From Streptomyces tricolor (GTDB lineage Bacteria; Actinomycetota; Actinomycetes; Streptomycetales; Streptomycetaceae): a stretch of DNA of 40,066 bases. Position 1 is the stretch's first letter, and the number at the start of each line of letters is the position of its first letter. The stretch covers positions 1-40,066 of the forward strand of contig NZ_MUMF01000184.1 in the NCBI RefSeq assembly GCF_002155905.1, in the 5' to 3' direction. The notes below the pieces were generated by a model. It was not told the DNA's origin. It saw nothing but the letters and a program-made list of their open reading frames with translations, and made no database searches. Below are positions 24,303 through 35,145 of the stretch, in pieces. Position numbers and translations under genes: made by a program.

Positions 24303-24740
24303 ATGCGCGAGTCCGTGCAGGCAGAAGTCATGATGAGCTTTCTCGTGTCGGAGGAGCTCTCCTTCCGCATCCCAGTGGAGTTGCGCTACGAGACATGTGA
24401 TCCCTATGCCGTGCGGCTCACCTTTCATCTGCCCGGTGACGCGCCGGTGACCTGGGCCTTCGGGCGGGAGCTGCTGATCGACGGGGTCGGCCGTCCGTGC
24501 GGCGAAGGCGATGTGCACATCGCCCCGACCGATCCCGAGATGCTGGGCGAGGTGCTGATCCGGCTTCAGGTAGGCAGTGACCAGGCCCTGTTCCGTTCGT
24601 CGGCGCCGCCGCTGGTGGCCTTCCTGGACCGCACGGACAAGCTCGTCCCACTCGGTCAGGAGGGGGCGTTGGCCGACTTCGACGCTCATCTCGACGAGGC
24701 TCTGGACCGGATCCTCGCCGAGGAGCAGAGCGCCGGCTGA
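24303..24740 (+). CDS. ssgA: Sporulation-specific cell division protein SsgA
   Basis: The protein has 145 residues, the founding SALP family: MMSFLVSEELSFRIPVEL, YETCDPYAVRLTFHLPGD, APVTWAFGRELLIDG and PLVAFLDRTDKLVPLGQE, ending in a Glu-rich LDRILAEEQSAG. SsgA stimulates septation and branching and, with SsgB, positions FtsZ at sporulation septa (established). No membrane segment or enzymatic motif is seen. ATG 24303 gives the 145-residue form known from S. griseus; starts at 24330 or 24333 would give the shorter S. coelicolor version. It follows ssgR and is not in an operon with the convergent YibE/F gene. Confidence 0.97.
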   Translation: MRESVQAEVMMSFLVSEELSFRIPVELRYETCDPYAVRLTFHLPGDAPVTWAFGRELLIDGVGRPCGEGDVHIAPTDPEMLGEVLIRLQVGSDQALFRSSAPPLVAFLDRTDKLVPLGQEGALADFDAHLDEALDRILAEEQSAG

Positions 24741-24894
24741 AGCGTTACGGCACGGAGGCGGGGGGCGCTCCGTCCTTCCGCGTGGAGCGGTGCAGGAACG
24801 CTTCTGCAAGGGGTGCCCGGCCCGCCGTACCCCTGCGGTACCCGGTGGAGTCGGCTCCACCGTGCCCATCGTCTCCGGTGCGGTTCCGCCTCGC

Positions 24895-26370
24895 TCAGCG
24901 CTTCCGGCGCCGGCCCCGGCCGCCCCGGGCCGGCGCGGGCTGCGCCCCGGCGGGCGCCGTGGTGTCCGGGCCAGGCCGGTCGGCCGACACGACCAGCGCG
25001 GCCAGCGCCGTGGTGACCGGGACCGAGGCCACCAGACCGATGGAGCCCACCAGCGTGCGCACGATCTCCTCGGCCACCAGCTCACTGTTGGCCACGGTCC
25101 CCACGCTGCTCTGCGCGATCGAGAACAGCAGCAGCAACGGCAGCGCGGCACCGGCGTAGGCGAGCACCAGGGTGTTGACCACGGACGCGATGTGGTCGCG
25201 GCCGATGCGGATGGCCGCCCGGTACAGGCCGCGCCAGCCCATCGTCGGGTTGGCCTCGTGCAGCTCCCAGACGGCCGACGTCTGTGTCACCGTCACGTCG
25301 TCCAGGACGCCCAGCGAACCGATGATGACGCCGGCCAGCAGCAGACCGCTCATGTCGATCGACGGATACAGGCCATGGATCAGGCCGGTGTTGTCGTCCG
25401 TGTTGCCGGTCAGCGCGGCCCAGCCGATGAACAGCGAGCCGAGGACGCCGATCAGCGAGAGGGAGATCAGCGTGCCGAGCACGGCCACCGAGGTACGGGC
25501 CGACAGGCCGTGGCACATGTACAGGGCGATCAGCATGATGGCGCTCGATCCGACGACGGCCACCACCAGCGGATTCGACCCCTCAAGGATCGCCGGCAGG
25601 ATGAACAGCGTCAGCACCAGGAAGCTCACGGCCAGGGCGACCAGCGCCATCACGCCGCGCAGCCGGCCCACCACCACGACGGCCACGGCGAAGATCCCCG
25701 CGAGCAGCGTCATGGGGAATTTGCGGTTCACATCGGTCACCGCGTACTGGAGTTCCTTGGGGGCCGAGGGCTCGTAGGCGACCACCACCTTCTCGCCCTG
25801 GTGCAGCTGACGCGACTGGTCCGGCTGCACGATCTCGGTGAACGTACGGCCCTTGTCCTTGCCGGTGTCGACGCGGATGGTCGCCTTCTTGCAGCTGCCT
25901 TGGGCCTGTTGCTGCGCCGAAGAGCCCTCGGCGGTGGACGTGTCGCCGGTCGGGGTGTCGCCGGAGGCGTTCACCGACTTGCAGCTGACCTCGACGACCT
26001 GGGTGACGGTGGCCTGCTGGGTCTGCCGGTCGAAGCCGACGCCCGTGCGCTTGTGCGACGGGGCTTCTCCGGGCCAGAGCACCATGAGGCCGACCAGGAC
26101 CGCCGCGGTGAAGGGCACGAGGACGGCCGCGATGACCTTGCGCAGGTGCTTGGACACGGGGGCGGCGGGGCCGTGGCCGTGACTGTGGCCGTGCGCGTGC
26201 CCGTGACCGTCGGACGGGCCCTGACCCTGGCCCTGGCCCTGGCCCTGATCGCGGCCGTGCCCGGGATCGGCGTCACGGCCGCCTTCAGGGGTTCCGCCGC
26301 CGTGCCCGAAACCCTGCCCCGAGCCGCCTCGGCGGTGCGGCTCGGGCGGCTGGTAGGGGTACTGCTCCAT
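24895..26370 (-). CDS. YibE/F-family membrane protein with His-rich N-terminus
   Basis: About 491 residues. An N-terminal cytoplasmic part has a QGQGQGQG run and a metal-binding-like DGHGHAHGHSHGHG stretch. Then come one membrane helix (VIAAVLVPFTAAVLVGLMVL), a periplasmic-side domain of about 150 residues and seven or eight more helices (MALVALAVSFLVLTLFILP, NPLVVAVVGSSAIMLIAL, LDDVTVTQTSAVWELH). YibE/F proteins are of unknown function; one hypothesis is transport. Ser/Thr/Ala/Gln-rich sequence marks the periplasmic part. ATG 26370 is chosen; GTG 26379 is an alternative. It is divergent from thiC. Confidence 0.85.
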   Translation of the reverse strand: MEQYPYQPPEPHRRGGSGQGFGHGGGTPEGGRDADPGHGRDQGQGQGQGQGPSDGHGHAHGHSHGHGPAAPVSKHLRKVIAAVLVPFTAAVLVGLMVLWPGEAPSHKRTGVGFDRQTQQATVTQVVEVSCKSVNASGDTPTGDTSTAEGSSAQQQAQGSCKKATIRVDTGKDKGRTFTEIVQPDQSRQLHQGEKVVVAYEPSAPKELQYAVTDVNRKFPMTLLAGIFAVAVVVVGRLRGVMALVALAVSFLVLTLFILPAILEGSNPLVVAVVGSSAIMLIALYMCHGLSARTSVAVLGTLISLSLIGVLGSLFIGWAALTGNTDDNTGLIHGLYPSIDMSGLLLAGVIIGSLGVLDDVTVTQTSAVWELHEANPTMGWRGLYRAAIRIGRDHIASVVNTLVLAYAGAALPLLLLFSIAQSSVGTVANSELVAEEIVRTLVGSIGLVASVPVTTALAALVVSADRPGPDTTAPAGAQPAPARGGRGRRRKR

Positions 26371-26414
26371 CCTGGTCACCGCCCGATCATCGCAAGAACC
26401 GTGGGGGCCCACTG

Positions 26415-26442
26415 TTCACCGCGCCACAAATGACGCTAGCGT
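26415..26442 (+). promoter_or_regulatory. Probable thiC promoter
   Basis: TTCACC (26415-26420) and TAGCGT (26437-26442) are spaced 16 bp, in the position expected for transcription starting near 26449, just before the riboswitch. Confidence 0.5.
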
Positions 26443-26457
26443 GGAGGCACCTTTGCA

Positions 26458-28405
<1,948 letters not shown>

Positions 28406-28420
28406 GCCACGGCTGCGAGC

Positions 28421-28467
28421 GGTCCGCGTTTCCGAGCCGAGGCGCAGCCTCCCGTGAAACGCGGACC
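28421..28467. terminator. Bidirectional terminator after thiC
   Basis: GGTCCGCGTTT (28421-28431) and AAACGCGGACC (28457-28467) pair perfectly over 11 bp. It lies between the thiC stop (28405) and the stop of the convergent oxidoreductase (28496). Confidence 0.8.
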
Positions 28468-28495
28468 CGGCACCCTCGGCCGGCGGGCGAGCCGG

Positions 28496-29434
28496 TCAGG
28501 GCACGAGGACGATCTTGCCGGTGGTGCGCTTGCTCTCGATGGCGCGGTGGGCCTCGGCCGCTTCGGCCAGGGGGTAGGTCTGCTGCAGGGTGACCCGCAG
28601 CCGGCCCGCCTCGATGCGCTCGGTGACCTGCTCCAGCAGCTCACCGGAGGGCTCGGAGGCGACCCACGCGTAGCGCAGGCCGCGGGCGGCCGCCTGCTGC
28701 TCGTCCGTTCCCGGGTCGATCGACGCGCCGACGAGGATGCCGCCCGGCCGGAGCACGTCGAGGGAGCGGGGCCCGTACGAACCGCCGACCAGGTCCAGTA
28801 CCGCGTCGACCGGGGCCACGGCCGTCCGGAAGTCGGTGGTGGTGTAGTCGATCAGTTCGTCGGCGCCCAGTTCGCGAAGGAGGTCATGGCGGGACGCCCG
28901 CGCGGTGCCTATGACATGGGCTCCCAGTTCCTTGGCCAGCTGCACGGCGACGTGACCGACGCCGCCCGCCGCCGCATGGATCAGTACCCGGTCGCCGGGC
29001 CGCACCCGGGCCAGCACGGCCAGCGCCTGCCAGGCGGTGAACGCCACCAGCGGCACGGCCCCGGCGTGCACCAGGTCGAGGTTCTTGGGCGCGGGGGCCA
29101 GCGCATCGGCCGGCACGGCGGTGAACTCGGCGTACGCGCCGCGTCGGAGGACCGGCAGCAGGCCGTACACCCGGTCGCCCGGCGCGAACCGCGTCACGCC
29201 GTCGCCCACCCGCTCGACGACACCGGAGACGTCGTTGCCGGGTGTCCACGGCAGCGGGACCAGCTCCGGCACACGGCCGGACCGGAGAACCGCGTCGCCC
29301 GGGTTGACTCCGGCACCGGCGACCCGCAGCAACACCTCGCCGGGGCCGGGCTCGGGCACATCGGTCTCGGTGTGGGTGAGCACCTCGGGGCCGCCGAACG
29401 CGGACTGGACGATGGCGTGCATGCGGGCGGACAT
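28496..29434 (-). CDS. NADPH:quinone-type zinc-independent alcohol dehydrogenase
   Basis: The protein has 312 residues. The N-terminal GroES-like domain has GGPEVLTHTETDVPEPG and VNPGDAVLRSG. The NADPH-binding motif is DRVLIHAAAGGVGHVAVQLAKELG (AAGGVG), followed by the R/K-rich YTTTDF region. No zinc-ligand set is seen, as in the quinone oxidoreductase branch of the MDR family. It reduces quinones or reactive carbonyls. ATG 29434 follows GAGGAG at 6 bp. It is divergent from an HxlR-type gene, which probably represses it and senses reactive compounds. Confidence 0.92.
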   Translation of the reverse strand: MSARMHAIVQSAFGGPEVLTHTETDVPEPGPGEVLLRVAGAGVNPGDAVLRSGRVPELVPLPWTPGNDVSGVVERVGDGVTRFAPGDRVYGLLPVLRRGAYAEFTAVPADALAPAPKNLDLVHAGAVPLVAFTAWQALAVLARVRPGDRVLIHAAAGGVGHVAVQLAKELGAHVIGTARASRHDLLRELGADELIDYTTTDFRTAVAPVDAVLDLVGGSYGPRSLDVLRPGGILVGASIDPGTDEQQAAARGLRYAWVASEPSGELLEQVTERIEAGRLRVTLQQTYPLAEAAEAHRAIESKRTTGKIVLVP

Positions 29435-29482
29435 CGGGACTCCTCATCGGTGGGCCGGGCTGCTCTTCATGGTCGGCCCAAG

Positions 29483-29519
29483 CGATATCCCCACGGAAGA
29501 AGGCACTTGTCTGATATCG
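29483..29519. promoter_or_regulatory. Inverted repeat in the divergent hxlR/oxidoreductase promoter region
   Basis: CGATATC (29483-29489) and GATATCG (29513-29519) are exact complements with centres 30 bp apart (three helical turns). They are the most obvious operator candidate for the HxlR protein, and the right half overlaps its ribosome site. Confidence 0.45.
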
Positions 29520-29528
29520 AGGATCCTT

Positions 29529-29957
29529 GTGGATACCGGCTTTGACCTGAGACAACACGGCGGCGTAGACGTCTTCCTGCGCGACTGCCCCACCCGGGCC
29601 GTGCTGGAGCTGATCGCCAGCAAGTGGACCATGCTGGTCCTGGTGGCACTTGAGGACGGCCGGCCCATGCGGTTCGCCGAACTGCGGCGGCGGCTGGACG
29701 GCGTGACGCCGAAGGTGCTGACGCAGACCCTGCGCGCGCTGGAGCGCGAGGGCGTACTGACACGCCGTGTCCATCCGACCGTGCCCCTGCGCGTGGAGTA
29801 CCAGCTGACCAAGATCGGCCAGGAGGTGGGCGGGTTGGTGCAGAGCATCACCGACTGGTCGCAGGCGAACCTCGCTGCCATCCAGGCGGCCAGGAAGGAG
29901 TTCGACGAGCGTGCCGCCTGCGAGCCTCCGGAGGTCACCGCCCAGGAGCGCGCGTGA
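29529..29957 (+). CDS. HxlR-family transcriptional regulator
   Basis: The protein has 142 residues. The winged helix begins at the conserved redox-active Cys (FLRDCPTRAVLELIASKW, residue about 20) and includes RFAELRRRLDGVTPKVLTQTLRALEREGVLTR and the wing HPTVPLRVEYQLT. Members such as YodB or QorR sense quinones and electrophiles through that cysteine and repress oxidoreductase genes, which matches the divergent quinone reductase. GTG 29529 is chosen with GAGG at 6 bp; an ATG at 29469 gives 20 more residues but lacks a ribosome site. Confidence 0.9.
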   Translation: MDTGFDLRQHGGVDVFLRDCPTRAVLELIASKWTMLVLVALEDGRPMRFAELRRRLDGVTPKVLTQTLRALEREGVLTRRVHPTVPLRVEYQLTKIGQEVGGLVQSITDWSQANLAAIQAARKEFDERAACEPPEVTAQERA

Positions 29958-30027
29958 CCGCGCCGCGCCGGCCGCTCCCCTGGCGACGGCTGGCGGCGGC
30001 TGGTGCGGCTGCTCGGCTGGGGCGGGG

Positions 30028-30885
30028 CTACTCGGGCCGGTGTTCCGGTCCGCCGAAGTCCGGGCTGGTGTAGTCGGGGCTGGTGAAGCTCGGGCGGTCG
30101 GACGCGGTGCCGTCGTCGGGGCTGGTGAAGCCGGGGCGGTCGTAGCCCAGGCGCGGTATGCGGCCGGTCGGCGCGGGCGGGGCCGGGTGGCGTACGGCGG
30201 CCGAGCCGGGATCGGCGAGTGCCTCCCGGAGGAAGGGCAGGATGCCGCGCTCCAGCAGGGCGTCCCGCCACGCCTCGCGGGCCCTGGCCAGCTCTTCCTG
30301 GGCCGCGTTTTGTGCCCGGGCGTCCGCCGGGGTGCTGTTGCGCAGGGCGGTGAGCAGCAGTCCGACGGCGGCGACGAGGATCGCCGCCGCGGTGATGGCA
30401 CCGAACACCCAGCCGGTGGTGAGCAGGGTCCGGGCGAGGGTCTGCCCGGGGTCCAGCATTCTCAGGATGTAGCCGACGAGCAGGAAGATCACCGCGGCGG
30501 TTCCGGAGAGAACCGGAGCGAGGACGGCGATGACCGCGATGGCGCCCGCTCCGGTGCTCTCGGCGGCCTCACCGAGGGTGCCGGCGAGACCGGTGGAGGC
30601 CGAACCGGGGCTTGCCGGTCCGGAGTTGTCGTCGGCCGACGGGGCGGACAGCGCCGGGTGGCGCAGTTCGTCGCGGAGCTGGACGTAGTGCTGGTACTCG
30701 GCCGCCGCCGCTGCCGTGATCAGGGCGGAGGCGCTGAGTGCCATGGTGCGCAGTTGATCGAGGTTGAGCCGCTGTCCGACAGCGGCCAGTTCCGGTCGGT
30801 GCGGTGCGGAGCGCAGCGCCTCATCGAGGAGCCGCTCGAATTCCTGGCGGTCCTCGCTCTTCAGGTGCTGCGGAACGCTGTTCAT
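30028..30885 (-). CDS. Membrane protein of unknown function with SPD-type C-terminal repeats
   Basis: The protein has 285 residues. The N-terminal helical part (EDRQEFERLLDEALRSAP, then EYQHYVQLRDEL) is soluble, and two membrane segments follow (AIAVIAVLAPVLSGTAAVIFLLV and VFGAITAAAILVAAVGLLL). A Lys/Arg/Ala-rich helix comes next, and the tail has repeats of FTSPD (FTSPDDGTA, FTSPDYTSPDFGGPE). I do not recognise a family. ATG 30885 is chosen with GGGGGA upstream. It is on the minus strand, downstream of the metallophosphoesterase gene, with 188 bp between. Confidence 0.7.
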   Translation of the reverse strand: MNSVPQHLKSEDRQEFERLLDEALRSAPHRPELAAVGQRLNLDQLRTMALSASALITAAAAAEYQHYVQLRDELRHPALSAPSADDNSGPASPGSASTGLAGTLGEAAESTGAGAIAVIAVLAPVLSGTAAVIFLLVGYILRMLDPGQTLARTLLTTGWVFGAITAAAILVAAVGLLLTALRNSTPADARAQNAAQEELARAREAWRDALLERGILPFLREALADPGSAAVRHPAPPAPTGRIPRLGYDRPGFTSPDDGTASDRPSFTSPDYTSPDFGGPEHRPE

Positions 30886-31073
30886 GTGCATCCCCCGATG
30901 CTCCGTAGGGCTTGGGGCTCGCACGTCGACGAGCCGTCGGGCAGAAACGGAGGGGAGCCTGCTACGGATAAGCCGATGGTAGAGCCGTGACGGCGCGCGT
31001 CGACAGGGGATTGCCGGAAATTGCGTTCCTGCCTGCGCGTACGCGTCCGGGGGAAGGGCTTGCCACCGAACGG

Positions 31074-32156
31074 TCAGTTGTCCAGCGGCAGTTGCTGGAC
31101 CAGCAGCTTTCCGGCCATGGTCACGCCGCCGTCCATGGCGATGGCCAGTCCGTCGGCGTAGATGTGCGGTCCCTCGACGACCGGGCCGGTGCTCTCCTCG
31201 CCGTCCTCGGATCCGACCTCGCCGAGGAGGTAGGGAATGGGGCTGTGCCCGTGAACGACCCGGGTGCCGCCGTACGTATCGAGGAGGGAACGCACGGCGT
31301 CGGCGCCGCCCTCGTCGCGGAAGGAGAAGCGCTTGGTGAACTTGCGGAACAGGTCCCAGACCTCGTCGGCGTCGTTGCGGGTCAGGGTCTCGCGGACGGT
31401 GTCGTTGACCGCCTCGATGGAGTCGCCGTAGTCGAGGTAGGCGGTGGTGTCGGAGTGGATGAGCAGATAGCCGTCGACCTCCTCGACGGCGTCGAGGCGG
31501 GCCATCCACTGCAGGTGGTGGTCCTGGAGGCGGTCCATGTCGGTCTTCTGGCCGCCGTTGAGCAGCCAGGCCGCCTGGAAGGTGGCGGTGCCCGCACCGG
31601 AGTTGACGGGCGTGTCGCCGAACCGCTTGGCGCCGAGGAGCAGCAGCTCGTGGTTGCCCATGAGGGCCTTGCAGTAGCCGCCGGCCGCCGCCGCCTCGGC
31701 GGACAGCCGCATGACCAGGTCGATGACGCCGATGCCGTCCGGTCCGCGGTCGGTGAAGTCACCGAGGAACCACAGCCGGGCGGTGCCGGCGCACCACTGG
31801 CCCGAGGCGTCGATCAGCCCCTGCTCCTGCAGGGCGGCCACCAGTTCGTCCAGGTAGCCGTGCACGTCACCGACGACGTAGAGGGGCCCGGGCCCGGCCG
31901 CGGGCTGCGGAGCCGGCGCGGCGGCGGGGGCGGGTTCGACGGGGACCTGGAGGGTGTCGCCGCGGTTGATGACGGGCAGGTCGCGCTGGGTGGGGGTGTA
32001 GCCCTCGGGGTACGCCTCGTCGCCGGCCGGGACGACGTCGCCGGGGTGGACGCTGTGGACGTACGGACCGGTCTCGTGGACGTACGCGGGTACCCGGAAG
32101 TCGCGCAGCGTCGCCGTCCGCTCCGCCTCGGGTCCCTGACCGGCCCCCTGAGTCAT
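31074..32156 (-). CDS. Metallophosphoesterase (PPP-type calcineurin-like)
   Basis: The protein has 360 residues. It carries the metal-binding motifs of PPP-type phosphoesterases: GDVHG (near 95), GDFTDRG (near 131), GNHE (near 167), and a terminal HGHS. The N-terminal 90 residues are Pro/Ala-rich with repeated basic and acidic stretches and no signal peptide. Substrates of such enzymes range from phosphoproteins to dinucleotides. GGAGGGG lies before ATG 32156. It is a monocistronic gene. Confidence 0.87.
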   Translation of the reverse strand: MTQGAGQGPEAERTATLRDFRVPAYVHETGPYVHSVHPGDVVPAGDEAYPEGYTPTQRDLPVINRGDTLQVPVEPAPAAAPAPQPAAGPGPLYVVGDVHGYLDELVAALQEQGLIDASGQWCAGTARLWFLGDFTDRGPDGIGVIDLVMRLSAEAAAAGGYCKALMGNHELLLLGAKRFGDTPVNSGAGTATFQAAWLLNGGQKTDMDRLQDHHLQWMARLDAVEEVDGYLLIHSDTTAYLDYGDSIEAVNDTVRETLTRNDADEVWDLFRKFTKRFSFRDEGGADAVRSLLDTYGGTRVVHGHSPIPYLLGEVGSEDGEESTGPVVEGPHIYADGLAIAMDGGVTMAGKLLVQQLPLDN

Positions 32157-32486
32157 CAGACCCCTCCACCATCGCGCCGCATCTGCACCGCTTCGGACTG
32201 CCTGGTCGCAGCGGTCCGCGGTGTCGTGGGCCCATCATAGGAATGCGCGTCGCGCCGTGTGATGACCCAGGGGTGGTGAATCGGAACAAGACTCCAGTTC
32301 ACCGCGGCTTTCGCCCCGTTTGGGCAGGTGTTCGACCAGCTGTCGGCCGATCGGGGCCTCGGCCGGCCGTCTCATCGGCCTGTCGCCCCGGTCGGTCGGC
32401 CCGCCCCCGTGTCGTCCCCGCGCGGTACCCGCGGGGGCGCGCACCGCACCGGCCGGGCCCTGGGCCGGCCGGTGCGCGGCGCCGCG

Positions 32487-33599
32487 CTACGTGTCGTCCG
32501 GTGTCCGCGGCGGGCTGACCGTCGTGCGCGGGGACCGCCGCTGGGACGAGGTACGCACGATCAGCTCGGTCGGTATCACCTGCTCGACCGGCTGATCGGA
32601 CTCGACCCCCTCGATGGCGTCGATGAGCAGCTGGACGACGGCGGTGCCGATCCGGCGCGGCTTGAGGGAGAGCGTGGTGATGGGCGGCTCGGTGCTGGCG
32701 TACACGGTGGACTCGCTGCAGCAGACCAGCAGCAGGTCGTCGGGGACGCGCAGGCCGTAGCGGCGGGCGGCGGCGAGCAGGTCGGTGCCGTTGGGGTCGA
32801 ACAGGCCGTAGACCGCGTCGGGCCGGTCGGGGCGGGCGAGCAGCCGGTCGGCGGCGACGGCGCCGGCGCACGGGTCGTGCGCCGGGTAGGCCTCGTAGAC
32901 CGGGTCCTGGCCGACCCGTTCGCACCAGCGCAGATAGGCGGTGGTCGACAGATGGGTGTACGTGTCGGTGGAGGTGCCCGTGAGCAGGCCGATGCGGCGG
33001 GCGCCGGCGTCGGCGAGGTGGTCGAGGATGTCGAGTACGGCGGCCTCGTGGTCGTTGTCGACCCAGGCGGTGACGGGGAGCGCACCGGCCGGGCGGCCGT
33101 CGGAGACGACCGGCAGGCCCTGCCGGACGAGTTCGCTGACCACCGGGTCCTGGTCGGAGGGGTCGATGACGACCGTGCCGTCCAGGGCGACGTTGGACCA
33201 GACGTCGTGGCGGGAGGTCGCGGGCAGGATGACGAGGGCGTAGCCGCGGGCGAGCGCGGCCGAGGTGGCGGCCCGGGCCATCTCGGCGAAGTACGCGAAC
33301 TCCGTGAAGGTGAAAGGTTCATCCCCGTACGTCGTCACGGTCAGGCCGATCAGACCTGACTTGCCGGTACGGAGGGTGCGGGCGGCGGCCGAGGGCCGGT
33401 ACCCGAGCCGGTCGGCGACCTCGCGGACATGGCGCCGGGTGGCATCCGGGAGCCGGCCCTTGCCGTTGAGGGCGTCGGACACGGTCGTGATGGAGACCCC
33501 GGCGGCGGCGGCTACGTCTCTGATGCCCGCCCGGCCCGGCCGGCTGCCTCGACGTGAGGTTTCCGCGCGGCTCACCTGGTGCTTCCCTGCTGCTGTCAT
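32487..33599 (-). CDS. LacI-family transcriptional regulator
   Basis: The protein has 370 residues. The HTH is GIRDVAAAAGVSITTVSDALNGKGRLPDATRRHV, with hinge region LGYRPSAAARTL, and the periplasmic-binding-protein-like effector domain follows (ATSAALARGYALVILP, VLDGTVVIDPSD). The C-terminal part is a typical sugar-binding region (IPTELIVRTSSQR). It would control a sugar or nucleoside gene, but none is nearby on either side. ATG 33599 is used, and its ribosome site is weak. Confidence 0.92.
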   Translation of the reverse strand: MTAAGKHQVSRAETSRRGSRPGRAGIRDVAAAAGVSITTVSDALNGKGRLPDATRRHVREVADRLGYRPSAAARTLRTGKSGLIGLTVTTYGDEPFTFTEFAYFAEMARAATSAALARGYALVILPATSRHDVWSNVALDGTVVIDPSDQDPVVSELVRQGLPVVSDGRPAGALPVTAWVDNDHEAAVLDILDHLADAGARRIGLLTGTSTDTYTHLSTTAYLRWCERVGQDPVYEAYPAHDPCAGAVAADRLLARPDRPDAVYGLFDPNGTDLLAAARRYGLRVPDDLLLVCCSESTVYASTEPPITTLSLKPRRIGTAVVQLLIDAIEGVESDQPVEQVIPTELIVRTSSQRRSPRTTVSPPRTPDDT

Positions 33600-34052
33600 G
33601 GCGAGCCGATAGTAGGGCTCATGTGGTGGGGTAGTGCGGACGCATATGCACGCGTTGACAGGCACGTTTCTGCAAGGCCGTATGGGGTCAATTGCCTTTG
33701 AAAATAAGGTAGTTGAGCGCTTCAATGGCAAGACGTGACTTGTCGACGCGGATAGGCCTGCCAAGTGCCCGATGTCTCGAAGAGGTCTCAACTCACCTTC
33801 ACGAGGGACGCGCGCCACGGCGCAAGCCACCGGCGCATAGATATATGTACGGCGCGCCCCCCGAAACGTACGCCTTCGTGCGGTGATGCCCTTGATGCCG
33901 GTGGGAGACGTGAGATCCACCGCTCGGCGGGACGGTGCCCGCACTCCTGGTCGTCCCGGATCTGTTCGCAGCGGGGCCGAATCCTCTTAAGGTGAGGAGT
34001 ATTGGAAGCCGGTGGTGTCGACGGGCCGCCGGTGGTCGCGAGGAGGACTGCG
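33600..34052. promoter_or_regulatory. Intergenic region between lacI-type and aminotransferase genes
   Basis: This 453-bp divergent gap has patches that are AT-rich for this genome (33688-33712, and around 33838-33850). TTGAGCGCTTCAA (33713-33725) resembles a LacI-family dyad (TTGA...TCAA) about 115 bp from the lacI start. No convincing gene is visible: a short open frame at 33765-33995 has neither a ribosome site nor usual third-position G+C. Confidence 0.4.
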
Positions 34053-35132
34053 GTGAGCGAGACGAGCCCCAAGCTGCGCGCCGAGCTGGAGGGTATCCCC
34101 ACCTACAAGCCGGGCAAGCCGGCCGCGGCCGGCGGACCGGTCGCCTACAAGCTGTCCTCCAACGAGAATCCCTACCCGCCGCTGCCCGGCGTGCTGGAGA
34201 GTGTGACCGCGGCGGCTTGCGACTTCAACCGCTACCCGGACATGGCCTGCACCGGGCTGATGAACGAGCTGTCCGACCGTTTCGGTGTGCCGCTCTCCCA
34301 CCTGGCCACCGGTACCGGCTCGGTGGGGGTCGCCCAGCAGCTGATCCAGGCCACCAGCGGCCCCGGTGACGAGGTGATCTACGCCTGGCGGTCGTTCGAG
34401 GCGTACCCGATCATCACGCAGATCAGCGGCGCCCGGTCGGTGCAGGTGCCGCTGACGCCCGGGGATGTGCACGACCTGGACGCGATGGCGGACGCGATCA
34501 CCGACCGGACGCGGCTGATCTTCGTCTGCAACCCCAACAACCCGACCGGCACGGTGGTGCGCCGGGCAGAGCTGGAGCGGTTCCTCGACCGGGTGCCCGG
34601 CGATGTGCTGGTGGTGCTGGACGAGGCCTACCGGGAGTTCATCCGTGACCCCGAGGTGCCCGACGGCGTCGAGCTGTACCGGCAGCGGCCCAATGTCTGT
34701 GTCCTGCGGACCTTCTCCAAGGCGTACGGCCTGGCCGGGCTGCGCGTCGGTTTCGCGATCGCCCATGAGCCGGTGGCGGCGGCGCTGCGGAAGACGGCGG
34801 TGCCGTTCGGGGTGAGCCAGCTCGCGCAGGAAGCGGCGATCGCCTCGCTGCGGGCCGAGGACGAGCTGCTGGGCCGGGTCGGCTCGCTGGTGTGCGAGCG
34901 GACGCGCGTGGTCGACGCGCTGCGGGCCCAGGGCTGGACGGTGCCGGAGACGCAGGCCAACTTCGTGTGGCTGCGGCTGGGGGAGCGTACGGTCCCGTTC
35001 GCGCAGGCCTGCGAGGAGCACGGTGTGGTGATCCGGCCGTTCCCGGGCGAGGGTGTGCGGGTGACGGTCGGGGAGGCCGAGGCGAACGACATCTTCCTGA
35101 AGGTGGCGGAGGCCTTCCGCAAGGAGATCTAG
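34053..35132 (+). CDS. pat: Aromatic amino acid / histidinol-phosphate aminotransferase
   Basis: The protein has 359 residues and is PLP-dependent, class I/II aminotransferase. The PLP lysine is in [18 protein letters not shown] (near residue 225), with [11 protein letters not shown] and [11 protein letters not shown] upstream. The motif WRSFEAYP and the start [14 protein letters not shown] match the HisC2/Pat group of actinobacteria, some of which are aromatic aminotransferases, rather than the HisC of the his operon. It therefore most likely transaminates phenylpyruvate or related compounds, with histidinol phosphate a possibility. GTG 34053 has AGGAGG at 6 bp. It is the second gene of no operon; the next gene is convergent. 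Confidence 0.9.
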   Translation: MSETSPKLRAELEGIPTYKPGKPAAAGGPVAYKLSSNENPYPPLPGVLESVTAAACDFNRYPDMACTGLMNELSDRFGVPLSHLATGTGSVGVAQQLIQATSGPGDEVIYAWRSFEAYPIITQISGARSVQVPLTPGDVHDLDAMADAITDRTRLIFVCNPNNPTGTVVRRAELERFLDRVPGDVLVVLDEAYREFIRDPEVPDGVELYRQRPNVCVLRTFSKAYGLAGLRVGFAIAHEPVAAALRKTAVPFGVSQLAQEAAIASLRAEDELLGRVGSLVCERTRVVDALRAQGWTVPETQANFVWLRLGERTVPFAQACEEHGVVIRPFPGEGVRVTVGEAEANDIFLKVAEAFRKEI

Positions 35133-35145
35133 GCCGGCGGCAGCG

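Noticed and set aside
28451..28467. CCCGTGAAACGCGGACC as a possible parS
   Set aside because: Only the right half resembles parS. The sequence is explained by the 11-bp arms of the thiC terminator.
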